From Streptomyces sp. NBC_01439 (lineage in GTDB: Bacteria; Actinomycetota; Actinomycetes; Streptomycetales; Streptomycetaceae), in contig NZ_CP109487.1 in NCBI RefSeq assembly GCF_036227605.1, positions 62,001-126,000 of the forward strand: DNA of 64,000 nt. Direction: 5' to 3'. Both the position numbers and the translations under genes were made by a program. The notes under the pieces are model-generated. The model was not told the DNA's origin. It saw only the letters and a list, made by a program, of their open reading frames with translations, and did not search any database. Each line of letters begins with the position of its first letter. Within the stretch, counting starts at the first letter, position 1. Positions 44,166 to 53,749 of the stretch are shown piece by piece.

Positions 44166-44320
44166 TCCCGTCCCGGATATTCCGAAGCCGTGAGCAGTTG
44201 CGTGACCTGATCCAGCGCCTGCTGGAGGATCGGCACGGCCGCCGCGTCGAGATCGTCGCTGACACCGACCAGGAGCGTGGCTCCACAGCGCTGGATCTCC
44301 GTGGTGATCAATACAGGCCT
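44160..44320 (-). pseudogene. STAS-domain (anti-sigma-factor antagonist) fragment
   Basis: The minus strand reads LITTEIQRCGATLLVGVSDD, LDAAAVPILQQALDQVTQLL and TASE, the first half of a STAS domain. The DSxGL phosphorylation loop is absent because the hydrolase remnant replaces it. 44321-44693 shows no gene I can support. Confidence 0.55.
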
Positions 44321-44693
44321 CCGGCTCCTCGCCCGGGCGCCGGATCCCGAGAACCCCTCGTCCTGTCCCTCCACAGCCCTCGGCCAGCAAGGACGCGCCA
44401 GCCAGGCACCCACAACCCCGGCCTCGCTGCGGTCGCCCGGCATATGGCCCGGCGCGACCGCGCCGCACGCCGACCGAGTTAAAACCGGCGCCTCGACGGC
44501 CGATACATCAGTGGCCAGGCACGGACCCCCGATGGGCTTTCGTAGTGGCTGCCTGTCCTCGTGGTGGCGGGCCAGCCGCAGCGCGAAGGCCGGGGCGGGA
44601 GTTGACCCTGACAGTGTGTGAGGGGATTGGCTGGTCCCACCTGCTCGGCGATCCGCCGGTGGAGATCACCACTGTCTCTTCGAAGGGCCCCTT

Positions 44694-45632
44694 GTGCTCG
44701 GTTACATCGGCTCCGGCCCGTACTGCTACACGAACTCGCTGGCCATGATGCTGGGTGGGGAGTCTCCCTCCACCGCAGTCATCGAAACGTTGACCGGCTC
44801 ACCGTTCGGCGCCCAGCTCATCGCCGGTTCCCTGCCCTTGTTCGACCCCTACGGCTGGAACCCCGAGAGCGGCCTCGACGCGGCAATCGCGCTGCTGGGC
44901 TGGACCTGTGAGCGCAGCGACGGCGGGACGCCGGCCGAGGCACTGAACCGGCTGCGGACCGCCTGCTCGCGCGGACCGGTCCTGGTCGGGCCGGTGGACA
45001 TGGGCCTGCTGCTGTACCAGCCCGGCACACCGAACGCCGACGGCGGCGACCACTACGTCGTCGTACTCGCTGCGGACCAGGACACCATCGAACTCCACGA
45101 CCCGCACGGCCACCCCTACGCGACGCTACCCGCACAGGCTTTCCTCTCCGCATGGGAGGCGAAGGCGATCAGTTACATCGATGCCCCGTTCGTACTGCGG
45201 GCCGGCTTCCTGCGCCATCATCGGCTCACTCCCACTGACGCGCTGCGACAGTCGCTTCCACAAGCCGAGCGGTGGCTGGCCGGCCGTGACGACCTGTCCA
45301 TGCCTCCCGGCTCACTGGGCGGAACCGCCGCCGTCGAGGCGCTCGCCGACATGGTCGCCCGGGGCACACCCCCCGGCATCCGCACACTGCTCACCGCGTT
45401 CGGCGTCCGCGTGGGAGCACGACGTCTGAACGACGCGGCAACGTGCCTGAAAGAGCTGGGGCTGCCGCACGCGGCCTCCATCGCGCAGCGCCAGGCCCGG
45501 ATCCTGGGCGGCCTGCAGTATCCGCTGGTGCGCGGCGACGACCAGACTGCAGCAGAGCAACTGCGGCACCTCGCCACCCTCTACGCGCAACTGCACAAGG
45601 CGCTGGCTGCGGCGCTGGACAGCGCCTTCTGA
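44694..45632 (+). CDS. Papain-like (BtrH/C39-type) hypothetical protein
   Basis: 312 aa from GTG 44694. The N-terminal half has GPYCYTNSLAMMLGGESPST (a Cys followed by helix), then GPVLVGPVDMGLLLYQP and GGDHYVVVLAADQDTIELHD (His and Asp), the order of a cysteine-peptidase or acyltransferase fold such as BtrH_N. The C-terminal half is helical (LPQAERWLAGRDDLSMPPGS; QLRHLATLYAQLHKALAAAL). It could be an acyltransferase or peptidase of a natural-product pathway; the substrate is unknown. It appears intact. Confidence 0.6.
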   Translation: MLGYIGSGPYCYTNSLAMMLGGESPSTAVIETLTGSPFGAQLIAGSLPLFDPYGWNPESGLDAAIALLGWTCERSDGGTPAEALNRLRTACSRGPVLVGPVDMGLLLYQPGTPNADGGDHYVVVLAADQDTIELHDPHGHPYATLPAQAFLSAWEAKAISYIDAPFVLRAGFLRHHRLTPTDALRQSLPQAERWLAGRDDLSMPPGSLGGTAAVEALADMVARGTPPGIRTLLTAFGVRVGARRLNDAATCLKELGLPHAASIAQRQARILGGLQYPLVRGDDQTAAEQLRHLATLYAQLHKALAAALDSAF

Positions 45633-45862
45633 ACGAAACTGAGGAGCACCTCCCCTGGCTGTGCTCGGGGACCTCAACTGTCCCCCACGCCGGTTCGCCG
45701 GACGAGTCCGAGCTGAGCACGTCGAGCTGTACTTGGCCGAGCACCTCAGAGCACTCGGCCAAGTACAGATGAACGTGCCCAGGTCCCCGCAGGTCTGCGG
45801 CGATGTCGGGCGAGAGCGCCCTACTGGAATCTCATTGGGTTTCGCTCTGACTGTCTCCGAAT

Positions 45863-46252
45863 ATGGGAGGCATGCATCTGAGGTACCCCTGCGTTTGCTG
45901 CGGCCACCTGACCCTGAACGACGGGCCTGGCTCGCATCAGATCTGTCCTGCCTGTTTCTGGGAGGACGACGTCATGCAGTTGCGCTGGCCAGACATGGTA
46001 GGCGGCGCCAACAGGTCGTCGTTGCTTGACGCCCAGCAGGAGTTCATCGCGCTTGGCGTGTGCGAGGAGCGATTCCTGGAGCATGTGCGACCGTCTGATG
46101 GTGATGAGCCGCTGGATCCAAACTGGCGGCCCATCGATCTGTCGAGGGACCGGTTCGAGTCCCGGGGGAACCTGCTCGCCGGTTGGCCGGACGATTACAC
46201 GGTGTTGTACTGGTGGCGGTATCGGGACAATGGGTTCTGGCGACGCGGTTGA
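45863..46252 (+). CDS. CPCC-type cysteine-rich protein
   Basis: 129 aa. RYPCVCCGHLTLNDGPGSHQ, ICPACFWEDDVMQLRWPDMV, ANRSSLLDAQQEFIALGVCE: a CxCC pair, CPxC and an acidic stretch, as in the CPCC family (compare 13594-13908). The C-terminus is Trp-rich (PDDYTVLYWWRYRDNGFWRR). Probably a zinc-binding small protein. ATG 45872 is an alternative start. 45633-45862 is unassigned. Confidence 0.7.
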   Translation: MGGMHLRYPCVCCGHLTLNDGPGSHQICPACFWEDDVMQLRWPDMVGGANRSSLLDAQQEFIALGVCEERFLEHVRPSDGDEPLDPNWRPIDLSRDRFESRGNLLAGWPDDYTVLYWWRYRDNGFWRRG

Positions 46253-46257
46253 CCAGC

Positions 46258-47028
46258 TCAGGCCGTGTTGTTGTCCCGTTCGATGGCAGCAAGTAGGTTC
46301 TTGAGGCGGTAGCTGGGGCCGTTGATGGATGCGACGTCGCAGTGGTGGAGGAGTCGGTCGATGATGGCGGTGGCGAGAACCTCGTCACCGAACACCTGCC
46401 CCCATTCACTGAAGGTCTTGTGTGAGGTCAGGATGATCGAGCCCTTTTCGTAGCGCTTTGAGATCACCTGGAAGACCAGGTTGGCCTCGGCTCGTTCCAA
46501 CGGCTGGTAGCCGACCTCGTCAACGAATAGAATGCCCGGCCGAAGGTAAGTACGAAGCTTGTCATTGAGCCGGCCGGCCGTTTCGGCGGCCTTCAGCTGT
46601 CGCACCATGTCGTCGAGGCTGGTGACGTAGACGGAGAAACCGGCCCGGCAGGCAGCGACTGACAGCGCGACTGCGATGTGCGTCTTGCCGACTCCGGGCA
46701 GTCCCAGCAGGGCCGCGTTGCCCTTGGCCTCGACGAAAGCGAGGGTGGCGAGGTCTTTGATCTTGCGAGGGTCGAGTTCGGGCTGGAAGGTGAAGTCGTA
46801 CTCGTCGAGCGTCTTGTGGTGCGGCAGTTTGGAGAGCCGCATGCCCAGGCGGAAGCAGCGGTCGTCGCGGACGGCGAGTTCTTCGGCCAGGACGAGGTCG
46901 AGGAAGTCGAGATAGCCCATCCTGGCCTCGTCCGCCCGGCCGGCGCACTGCTTCAGGCTCTCGGCCAGGTCGGGCAGACCAAGCTTGGCGGCCGCGGTGC
47001 GAATGCGGGTGCCGACCATCTCACTCAA
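46258..47028 (-). CDS. istB: IS21-family IstB ATPase
   Basis: 256 aa and apparently intact. IstB N-terminal helices (AESLKQCAGRADEARMGYLD) precede an AAA+ core: Walker A LLGLPGVGKTHIAVALSVAA, Walker B GILFVDEVGYQPL, sensor GSIILTSHKTFSEWGQVFGD and DRLLHHCDVASINGPSYRLK. IstB activates the IstA transposase, but only a short Arg-rich scrap of possible istA remains at 47029-47150. Confidence 0.9.
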   Translation of the reverse strand: MSEMVGTRIRTAAAKLGLPDLAESLKQCAGRADEARMGYLDFLDLVLAEELAVRDDRCFRLGMRLSKLPHHKTLDEYDFTFQPELDPRKIKDLATLAFVEAKGNAALLGLPGVGKTHIAVALSVAACRAGFSVYVTSLDDMVRQLKAAETAGRLNDKLRTYLRPGILFVDEVGYQPLERAEANLVFQVISKRYEKGSIILTSHKTFSEWGQVFGDEVLATAIIDRLLHHCDVASINGPSYRLKNLLAAIERDNNTA

Positions 47029-47154
47029 CGGGGCTCCTCCGGTGTGGGGCGGGTGATGAAGGGACGCGTTCCGGTCAGTTCGTCATCGACCGACAGGGTT
47101 CGGCGGCCGACCTCGACTCGGACGGCCGCGGCCCGGGGTCAGGAGAGCGGTCAG

Positions 47155-48058
47155 CTAGAGCGACTCCTCGCCGAGTTCCCGCTGCTGGCGGGGTTGATGA
47201 GGGACGTCACCAGCACTGGTTCGCCTGTTCCTTCCGTCGAAGGGTCCGTCCCAGTGCTTCTCGTCGACGACGCAAGCTCCGCGGCCTACGGCCCTCCCGT
47301 GCACCACAAGGAGAGTGTCGCCCTTGGCGTGGGGAACGGTGGAATGAAGCTGTCCATCGGCGTTGGTCCCGGATGAGTGCCCACAGAACGTCGAGACGAC
47401 GGCGGGCGAGCGCGAGAATTGCCTGCTTGTGACTCTTGCCCTCGGCTCGTTTGCGGTCGTAGAACGTCTTCCACGTGGGACAGAAGCGGGCAGCGATCTG
47501 AGCCGAGAGGTAGAAAACGCGCAGGAGTCTGCGGTGGTATCGGTGTGGCCGGCGCATGTCGCCTCTGATGCGACCGGAGTCGGGACCGGTGCAAGTCCGG
47601 CGACACCAGCGAGGCGGCCTGCGCTGCCGAAGGCGTCCATGTCACCACCGGTGCAGGCGATGAACTCCGCCCCCAGCAACGGGCCCATGCCGGGCATGCT
47701 GAGAACCAAGTCCGCGTCGCGATGTTCACGGAAACGGACCGCGATCTGCGCGTCGATGCCAGCGATCTCATCGTCCAGAGCCAAAACTGCCCTGGCCAGG
47801 GTGTTGACCACAGCTGCAGCAGTGCTCTCCTCAGCCACGGCGGTGTGCTGGGACCGTGCCGCCGCGACGGCTGCATCGGCGATGGCCTGGGCGAAGGACT
47901 GGAGGTCCCGACGCATCCGTGCCTGATCTGCGATGACGTAAGCGTCCTTCGCATCGGTCTTGCCGTCTCCGCGGTAGCCACGGGAGGCGTGGTGGACGGT
48001 GCGGCCAGGAATGTAAAGCAACCGCTGACCATGGCCGAGCGCTTCGGATCCCCCGGGG
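47155..48058 (-). pseudogene. IS110-family transposase, truncated and frameshifted
   Basis: The N-terminus is missing; the frame enters with GRTVHHASRGYRGDGKTDAK, then AYVIADQARMRRDLQ (DEDD domain) and the Transposase_20 segment LVLSMPGMGPLLGAEFIACT, FGSAGRLAGVAGLAPVP. A one-base loss near 47567 shifts the rest into another frame (SGRIRGDMRRPHRYHRRLLR; SHKQAILALARRRLDVLWAL). Confidence 0.85.
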
Positions 48059-48594
48059 TACCGACGTTCGGGCGCTCAGTCCACCTACTCGAAATGCCCA
48101 TCCGCCAGCTGAATCGCTCAATCACTGAGTCGAAGCACCATAGTTGTCAACGGCTGCATCCGCTGAGCTGCTGCTTTGATCACCTGAGGCACAGTGGTTG
48201 TCACAAGGTCGGTGCGCTACCCGTCACCAACAGCGCGTGAAGCCATCCCGTTCCGCGACGAGCCGCGTCTGTTGCGGGCCGCGGGTTTCCAGGGCGTTCC
48301 GGGCGTTGTACTGGGCCATCCCATCGGACAGTCGGCCGGCGAAGGTCGACATCGGCTGGGGCGGAGCACCTCGGTGGATCCTCCTATTTCGAGGGCTGAC
48401 GACTCCATCTGGAAGGCGAGACCTCTGGCCTGCCCCTCCGCGAGACGGCAGTTGTCCTGTCGCAACGCAGGCGGCGTTGACGTGACGTTGACTTGCATAG
48501 GTGCCAGATGTTCTGAGACTGCTGCCGGGGTCGATCTCAAACGATCTGGCTTTCGCGGAAGAGGTGATGGCGCCAGGTAGCCCGTCCGCTGTCA

Positions 48595-49200
48595 GTGGCG
48601 CCTGCGAGGGTGCTCTTCGTGAACCTTGAGAAATTCTGGGAACTTGTAGAGACGTGTCGCCTACAGGCGGACAGCAGGGATGCGCGGCTTCGTTCTGATT
48701 TGTCGCGCAGGCCGCTGGCGGAGATCGTTGAATTCCAGATGTGCCTCGACCAGGTGACCCGTCAGGCTTTCACCTGGGAGCTGGTGGCTGCGGCGGAGCG
48801 GATCTTCGGCGGCCGGTGTTCGGATGACGACTTCTGCTACTTCGGCCTCTGGATGGTCGGCCTGGGCAAAGACGCCTTCGGGCGAGCCGTGCTCGACCCT
48901 GATGCTCTGGCTGACACTCCTGAGGTCCTGCGCCTGGCGGGGCGAACGTGGAGGACCTGGGGCGATGACTGGCCCGGGTGGGAATCGCTCGACTATGTGG
49001 CATTGGAAGCCCATGGGCTTGTGACCGGGGATCCCGACGAGTGCGGGGATGCTTTCTATGCGGCTGTCGCGACTCGGCGGGGTGAACACGCGGTCAGCCA
49101 GGGCCTGGCCGGGAAGCGCTGGGACGTTCGGGATGAAGACGAGGCGGCCCGCAGGCTGCCAAGGTTGAGCGTCATGTTCCCGCTCAGCGCAGACGCGTGA
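48595..49200 (+). CDS. DUF4240-containing protein
   Basis: 201 aa as drawn; GTG codons at 48610 or 48619 (VNLEKFWELVETCRLQADSR) fit the domain start better. The domain reads ARLRSDLSRRPLAEIVEFQM, FTWELVAAAERIFGGRCSDD and DFCYFGLWMVGLGKDAFGRA, then DPDALADTPEVL. DUF4240 proteins are small, often near toxin or immunity loci. 48059-48594 shows only a possible fragment (DGMAQYNARNALETRG on the minus strand) like the one at 49560. Confidence 0.75.
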   Translation: MAPARVLFVNLEKFWELVETCRLQADSRDARLRSDLSRRPLAEIVEFQMCLDQVTRQAFTWELVAAAERIFGGRCSDDDFCYFGLWMVGLGKDAFGRAVLDPDALADTPEVLRLAGRTWRTWGDDWPGWESLDYVALEAHGLVTGDPDECGDAFYAAVATRRGEHAVSQGLAGKRWDVRDEDEAARRLPRLSVMFPLSADA

Positions 49201-49287
49201 GGCGCGACGAGTCAGCGTTGTTGATGGAAAACGCCGAGACTTTAGCGTTCTCAATTGGATGGCTTGCTTCACGGAAGCCTGTGCAGG

Positions 49288-49548
49288 TCAGCCTTCTTGC
49301 TCGTCGGCGAAGCTGCCCGTGGTCTCCCTAAGGCGATGCCGTGCTGCATCCAGACGCTCCGCGTAGTCAGCGGCGAAGATCCCGGGAAGTGCCTTGTCCA
49401 ACGTTCCCGCGATCTTGTGGATCGGGGCCCATGCGGCCGGATCGTCGACCAGACGGCTGAGATCCGTCATCTGAACTCGCTCCAACCAGTCCGAGAGGAC
49501 GAGTGCCTCGTCAGAGGTGAGCTTGATCGTGATCTCAGTGTTGTCCAC
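49288..49548 (-). CDS. Small hypothetical protein
   Basis: 86 aa from GTG 49548: MDNTEITIKLTSDEALVLSD, WLERVQMTDLSRLVDDPAAW, HKIAGTLDKALPGIFAADYA. It begins with a short beta hairpin-like stretch and ends with helices, typical of small Streptomyces regulatory or antitoxin-like proteins. It starts 14 bp after the stop of the preceding remnant, so the two may be coupled. Confidence 0.6.
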   Translation of the reverse strand: MDNTEITIKLTSDEALVLSDWLERVQMTDLSRLVDDPAAWAPIHKIAGTLDKALPGIFAADYAERLDAARHRLRETTGSFADEQEG

Positions 49549-49559
49549 GAGCCGAACTT

Positions 49560-49936
49560 AACCGGGCTCCTCCCGGAAGTCTCGTTCGCGATAGAGGCAG
49601 AACCGCAGCTCGGGCGCTATCGCGGACCGCGGGTCTCGGGCGCGTTCCGGTGTTGTACCGGGCGACCCACTCGGCGACGTCGTGGCATTCGGTCGGCGGG
49701 AAGGCGACATCGGGCACGAGCTGGAGCGCCTCGAGGATGTTCGCGCCTGAGTGCGTCTCGCGTACGTGATCCCCGGCGCACTGCACGGCCAGGTCCAGCC
49801 AGCCGTCGTCGAGGACGAGTTCGCCCGGTGCCCCGCACGGGGCGGACCGGATGTGCGTCACCGCGACCGGGATCCGCATCCCGAAACGGAAGCGGCTCCG
49901 CCATCCCCCGTGCCCTGCCCAACGCGCCTGGGTCAC
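49560..49936 (-). pseudogene. Frameshifted hypothetical protein
   Basis: The body reads IPVAVTHIRSAPCGAPGELV, LDDGWLDLAVQCAGDHVRET and FPPTECHDVAEWVARYNT. The tail (ERARDPRSAIAPELRFCLYR) is in a second frame. One small indel near 49640 explains both. No family is named. 49937-50230 holds nothing clear. Confidence 0.4.
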
Positions 49937-50230
49937 GCCGACCGGCAGGGGCGAGCGGTGGGGTTGGGGCGGGCCGGGGGGCTGCTGCCCCGAGAGCGCT
50001 CTGGGCCCCGGGCCTCACCCACACACGCCCCATCGGCACGGGCTGAGCCAGACCCCAACCTGACCAGCCGGCCTGTCGACGGGTGCTGCCGATCTCTTTG
50101 CCCTTACCCCCTGCCACCGCCACGCACGGCCAGAGCGGGAGGCGGAGCCTAAGACCGAAACTGAAGCACCAATCAATTTGCCTACAAACTATAGGCAGAC
50201 TTACGGTCTCACTAGGAAAACCTAGAGAGG

Positions 50231-50809
50231 GTGATGGTTGTGGCGAGGGTGGGACTGAATCCGGAGCGGCTGACGCTCGCCGGCGCGGAACTCGCCGACG
50301 AGGCCGGATTCGATCAGGTGACGCTGTCCGCGCTCGCCCGACGCTTCGATGTGAAACCGGCGAGCCTGTACTCGCACGTGAAGAACTCGCACGAGCTCAA
50401 GACCCGGATCGCGTTGTTCGCGTTGGAGGAGCTCGCCGACCGGGTTTCCGACGCCGTCGCCGGGCGCGCGGGCAAGGGCGCCCTGATCGCCTTCGCGGAC
50501 GCCTACCGGGACTACGCCCGAGCGCACCCCGGCCGGTACGAAGCGGCCCGGTACCGGCTCGACCCGGAGACCGCTGCGGCCAGTGCCGGTGTCCGGCATG
50601 CGCAGATGACGCGGGCGATCCTGCGCGGCTACGACCTGGACGAGCCGGAGCAGACCCATGCGGTCCGCATGCTGGGCAGCGTTTTCCACGGCTATGCCGC
50701 TCTGGAGGCGGCGGGTGCCTTCGAGCACACGGCCACACCCGCACAGCAGTCCTGGACCTGGACCCTGGACTGCCTCGACGCCGCACTGCGCAGCAGACCC
50801 ACGCCCTGA
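50231..50809 (+). CDS. TetR/AcrR-family regulator
   Basis: 192 aa. N-terminal HTH: RVGLNPERLTLAGAELADEA, TLSALARRFDVKPASLYSHV. The C-terminal part (ALFALEELADRVSDAVAGRA; HAVRMLGSVFHGYAALEAAG) is the WHG-type ligand domain. It lies 35 bp before the GDSL hydrolase in the same direction and probably controls it. Partly symmetric sequence in the leader 50160-50230 may be its operator. Confidence 0.85.
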   Translation: MMVVARVGLNPERLTLAGAELADEAGFDQVTLSALARRFDVKPASLYSHVKNSHELKTRIALFALEELADRVSDAVAGRAGKGALIAFADAYRDYARAHPGRYEAARYRLDPETAAASAGVRHAQMTRAILRGYDLDEPEQTHAVRMLGSVFHGYAALEAAGAFEHTATPAQQSWTWTLDCLDAALRSRPTP

Positions 50810-50844
50810 CCGCCCCACTCCACCGGCTTGAACGGCTTGAGACG

Positions 50845-52020
50845 ATGAGCACCGAGCAGAACCTGATCACCACCCCCATCACCGTCGGCTTCCTGCGCGG
50901 ACACCTGGACGTGGAAGAGACCGCCCACGGCCTCCTCCCGCACCGGCTGCCCACCTGGGCGCGCCGCCAGATCCCTGACGACCGCCTGGCCGTGGCCGAG
51001 GCCCAGCCCTCCGGCGTCCGGCTGGCCTTCCGCACCGCCGCCACCACCGTCCACCTGGACACCCTGCCCACCAAACGCGTCTACCGGGGCTTCCCGCCCC
51101 CGCCGGACGGCGTCTACGACCTCCTTGTCGACGGCCGTCTCACCGCGCAGGCCACCGTGGCCGGCGGGAACCTGCGCACCATCACCGACATGCAGGCCCA
51201 GACCGCCGAGTTCACCCCCGGACCGGCCGGCACCGCCCACTTCGCCGACCTCCCGGCCGGCGTCAAGAACATCGAGATCTGGCTCCCGCACGCGGAGATC
51301 ACCAAGGTCATCGCCCTGCGCACCGACGCTCCCGTCGAGCCCGCACCGGACAACGGACGCCGGGTGTGGCTGCACCACGGCAGTTCCATCAGCCACGGCT
51401 CGAACGCCGTCTTCCCCAGCACCATCTGGCCCGCCCTGGCCGCGAACACCGGCGGCGTGGAGCTGATCAACCTCGGATTCGGCGGCAGCGCCATGGCGGA
51501 CCCGTTCACCGCGCGCGCGATGCGCGACACCCCGGCCGACCTGATCAGCGTCAAGCTCGGCATCAACGTCGTCAACAGCGACGCCATGCGCCTGCGCGCC
51601 TTCGTCCCCGCCATCCACGGCTTCCTCGACACCATCCGCGAAGGGCACCCCACCACCCCACTGCTCCTCGTCTCGCCCATCCTGTGCCCGACCCACGAGA
51701 ACACCCCCGGCCCGCTGATGCCGGACCTCTCCGACGGCAGCCTGAAGTTCAAGGCCACCGGAGACCCGGCCGAGACGGCCGCCGGGCGACTGACGCTCAC
51801 GATCGTCCGCGAAGTCCTGGCCGACATCGTCAAGCAGCGGTCCACCGAGGACCCCAACCTCCACTACCTCGACGGACTCGACCTCTACGGCGAGAACGAC
51901 CACGACGAGTTCCCGCACCCCGACGCGATCCACCCCAGCCCCGAAGGACACGTCCGCATCGGCGAGAACTTCGCCAAGCTCGTCTTCTCCGGCAACGGGC
52001 CCTTCGCCCCCACCGCCTGA
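50845..52020 (+). CDS. SGNH/GDSL-family hydrolase
   Basis: 391 aa from ATG 50845. A beta-rich N-terminal domain (about residues 1-160: GVRLAFRTAATTVHLDTLPT; VYDLLVDGRLTAQATVAGGN) precedes the hydrolase: block I VWLHHGSSISHGSNA (Ser), Gly block LINLGFGGSAMADPFTARAM, block III VKLGINVVNSD, and HPDAIHPSPEGHVRIGENFA (catalytic Asp-x-x-His). The two-domain layout resembles SsfX3-type acyl or carbohydrate esterases. There is no signal peptide, so it is probably cytoplasmic. Confidence 0.85.
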   Translation: MSTEQNLITTPITVGFLRGHLDVEETAHGLLPHRLPTWARRQIPDDRLAVAEAQPSGVRLAFRTAATTVHLDTLPTKRVYRGFPPPPDGVYDLLVDGRLTAQATVAGGNLRTITDMQAQTAEFTPGPAGTAHFADLPAGVKNIEIWLPHAEITKVIALRTDAPVEPAPDNGRRVWLHHGSSISHGSNAVFPSTIWPALAANTGGVELINLGFGGSAMADPFTARAMRDTPADLISVKLGINVVNSDAMRLRAFVPAIHGFLDTIREGHPTTPLLLVSPILCPTHENTPGPLMPDLSDGSLKFKATGDPAETAAGRLTLTIVREVLADIVKQRSTEDPNLHYLDGLDLYGENDHDEFPHPDAIHPSPEGHVRIGENFAKLVFSGNGPFAPTA

Positions 52021-52149
52021 GCACGATCCGGCCGCCTGCGGCGCCCACGCCGGTAACGAAACCACGGCCCCCCGAACTCACGCACCCTAGCCCCCCGCCC
52101 GCCTGCATGGTCTGGGAGAACCCGCCGCCGGGGTCGGGACCGCTCGACT

Positions 52150-52310
52150 TCCGTCATGAGCAGACGCAGGGTCAGGGAGTGCTTCTCCGGCGGGAGCGCG
52201 TCCAGCGCCGCGCGGGCGTGCGCGGTACCGCCGGCGGTGTCGCCAGCACGGGCGAGCATGAGCCCACGGTGCACCTGCAGAAAGATCGCGAACCGCGGCA
52301 GGATCGCTGA
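52150..52310 (-). pseudogene. TPR regulator C-terminal remnant
   Basis: The minus strand reads FAIFLQVHRGLMLARAGDTA, AHARAALDALPPEKHSLTLR and LLMTEVERS, the usual end of Streptomyces XRE/TPR regulators. The N-terminal part is missing. Shorter or related remnants are at 33290 and 25115. Confidence 0.55.
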
Positions 52311-52345
52311 TGCGGATCTCGAATTTTCCCCACTGCGGCTCTTCG

Positions 52346-52378
52346 CCCCTGTTGGTTCACGGAGTGAACCAACAGGGG
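52346..52378. terminator. Long perfect hairpin
   Basis: CCCCTGTTGGTTCAC and its complement form 15-bp arms with a 3-base loop (GGA). An outer TTCCCCAC/GTGGGG pairing extends the structure imperfectly. It lies about 70 bp after the stop of the minus-strand gene 52447-52776, whose transcript it probably ends. Confidence 0.6.
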
Positions 52379-52446
52379 AATGTGGGGAGCGAAAAGCAGA
52401 AGGACTCACCGATGGCTGGGTCGGCGAGTCGTTGAGTACGGGTGGG

Positions 52447-52776
52447 TCAGTGGGGCGAGGCGAAGCCAGCTGACTGGTCGAGGTGAAATGGGGAGCCGGG
52501 GTTCTGGGGTGTCCAGCCGTCGGTGAGAGCGGTGCGGATGCTGTCAGCCACCTGAGCGTGCAGGACCGGGATGCTGGCTGTTCCGAACCAGTTGCTCGGG
52601 TGCGGCTGGTTGGTGGTGATCACCAGGGTGGTGCCCGGAGTCTGCGCGTGTTCGACCGCATAGGTAAGGGGTGACATGACCAGTCCCTGGTCGTAGGTCG
52701 GCCGTCCGCGGAGTCGCCACCGGTAGGTGGTGCCATCCACGGTGATGAGCCGCGATCCCTTTTTGACCAGTGCCAT
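52447..52776 (-). CDS. Small hypothetical protein
   Basis: 109 aa from ATG 52776 with GGAAAGGA upstream. MALVKKGSRLITVDGTTYRW, RGRPTYDQGLVMSPLTYAVE, HAQTPGTTLVITTNQPHPSN, ADSIRTALTDGWTPQNPGSP: an all-beta N-terminal part and a final helix, conserved in style with small Streptomyces proteins of unknown role. It appears complete. Confidence 0.65.
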   Translation of the reverse strand: MALVKKGSRLITVDGTTYRWRLRGRPTYDQGLVMSPLTYAVEHAQTPGTTLVITTNQPHPSNWFGTASIPVLHAQVADSIRTALTDGWTPQNPGSPFHLDQSAGFASPH

Positions 52777-52908
52777 GTTCACATCCTTTCCCATGTGACA
52801 GTACTGAACGGCAGCTGATCGCGTCGCGCCGATTCCCGTCAGACCGTGTCAGCTTCTGCGCATCGGAATCACGTCCCGCTTACGGCTGGAATGGTGAGTC
52901 GTGCGGCC

Positions 52909-53660
52909 TCAGGTGTGGGCCAGCAGCGCGACGATGGTGACGGGCTTGTCACAGTACGGGCAGTTCCGGATGGCCGTCGGCGCGAGCGGTGCCGGGTCAG
53001 GCGACGACGGCGTCATCGACTCGGCGTGGGACTGGTGCGAGCGAAGCCGGTAGGACGGCCCGTCGATGCCGACGACGGCGGCGCGGTGCAGGAGCCGGTC
53101 GAGCATCACAGCGGCGACGGTCACATCGCCGAAGGCGCCGGCCCAGTCTGCGATACCGGGACGTTGGTCGTGAGGGCCGTGCTCGACTTGAGATACCTCT
53201 GGTTGATCGCCTGGAAGAGGGCGGAGGCGCCCTCGCCCGGCAGCGGGAGATGGCCCAGTTCATCGATCACGAGCAGGCGGGGGCCGGCGAAGAACCCCAT
53301 GATGCTTGACCAACGGCCTTCGAGGCCGACCTTGTGGCACTTGGCTGCGAGTTCGGCGGCGGTGGTGAAGTCGACGCGGTGGCCGGCGTCGACCGCGAAG
53401 CGGGCGAGTGCGACGGCCAGCATGGTCTCGCCGACGCCGGGTGGGCCGACCAGCAGGACGTTGGAGGCGTTGTCGAGGAACCGCAAGGTGGCCAGGTCGC
53501 GGATGAGCTTCTCGTCGACGCCGGGCTGGGCGGCGAAGTCGAAGTCGAGTCGTTCAAGGTCCATGGTTCTGACAGGCAAGCGAACCGGAGTCGGGAGGAG
53601 AGTTTGCGGGCCTCCGTCGCCTCTGCTTCGATCTCGAGAGGTTTCTCCAGGGCGGCGGTG
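52909..53660 (-). pseudogene. istB: IS21 IstB-like ATPase, degraded
   Basis: The segments are RLDFDFAAQPGVDEKLIRDL, NVLLVGPPGVGETMLAVALA, GPRLLVIDELGHLPLPGEGA and, in another frame, AVMLDRLLHRAAVVGIDGPS. The Walker A lysine is Glu (GVGET). The N-terminus is in a shifted frame and a further shift lies near 53140. Confidence 0.75.
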
Positions 53661-53749
53661 AGGGTCATTCGCTCGGCGCGGGCCTGGTCCAGGACGCGGG
53701 GAAGGGCTTAGGCGGCGTCGTTGAGTTTCAGATAGGACAGGTGGCCTCA

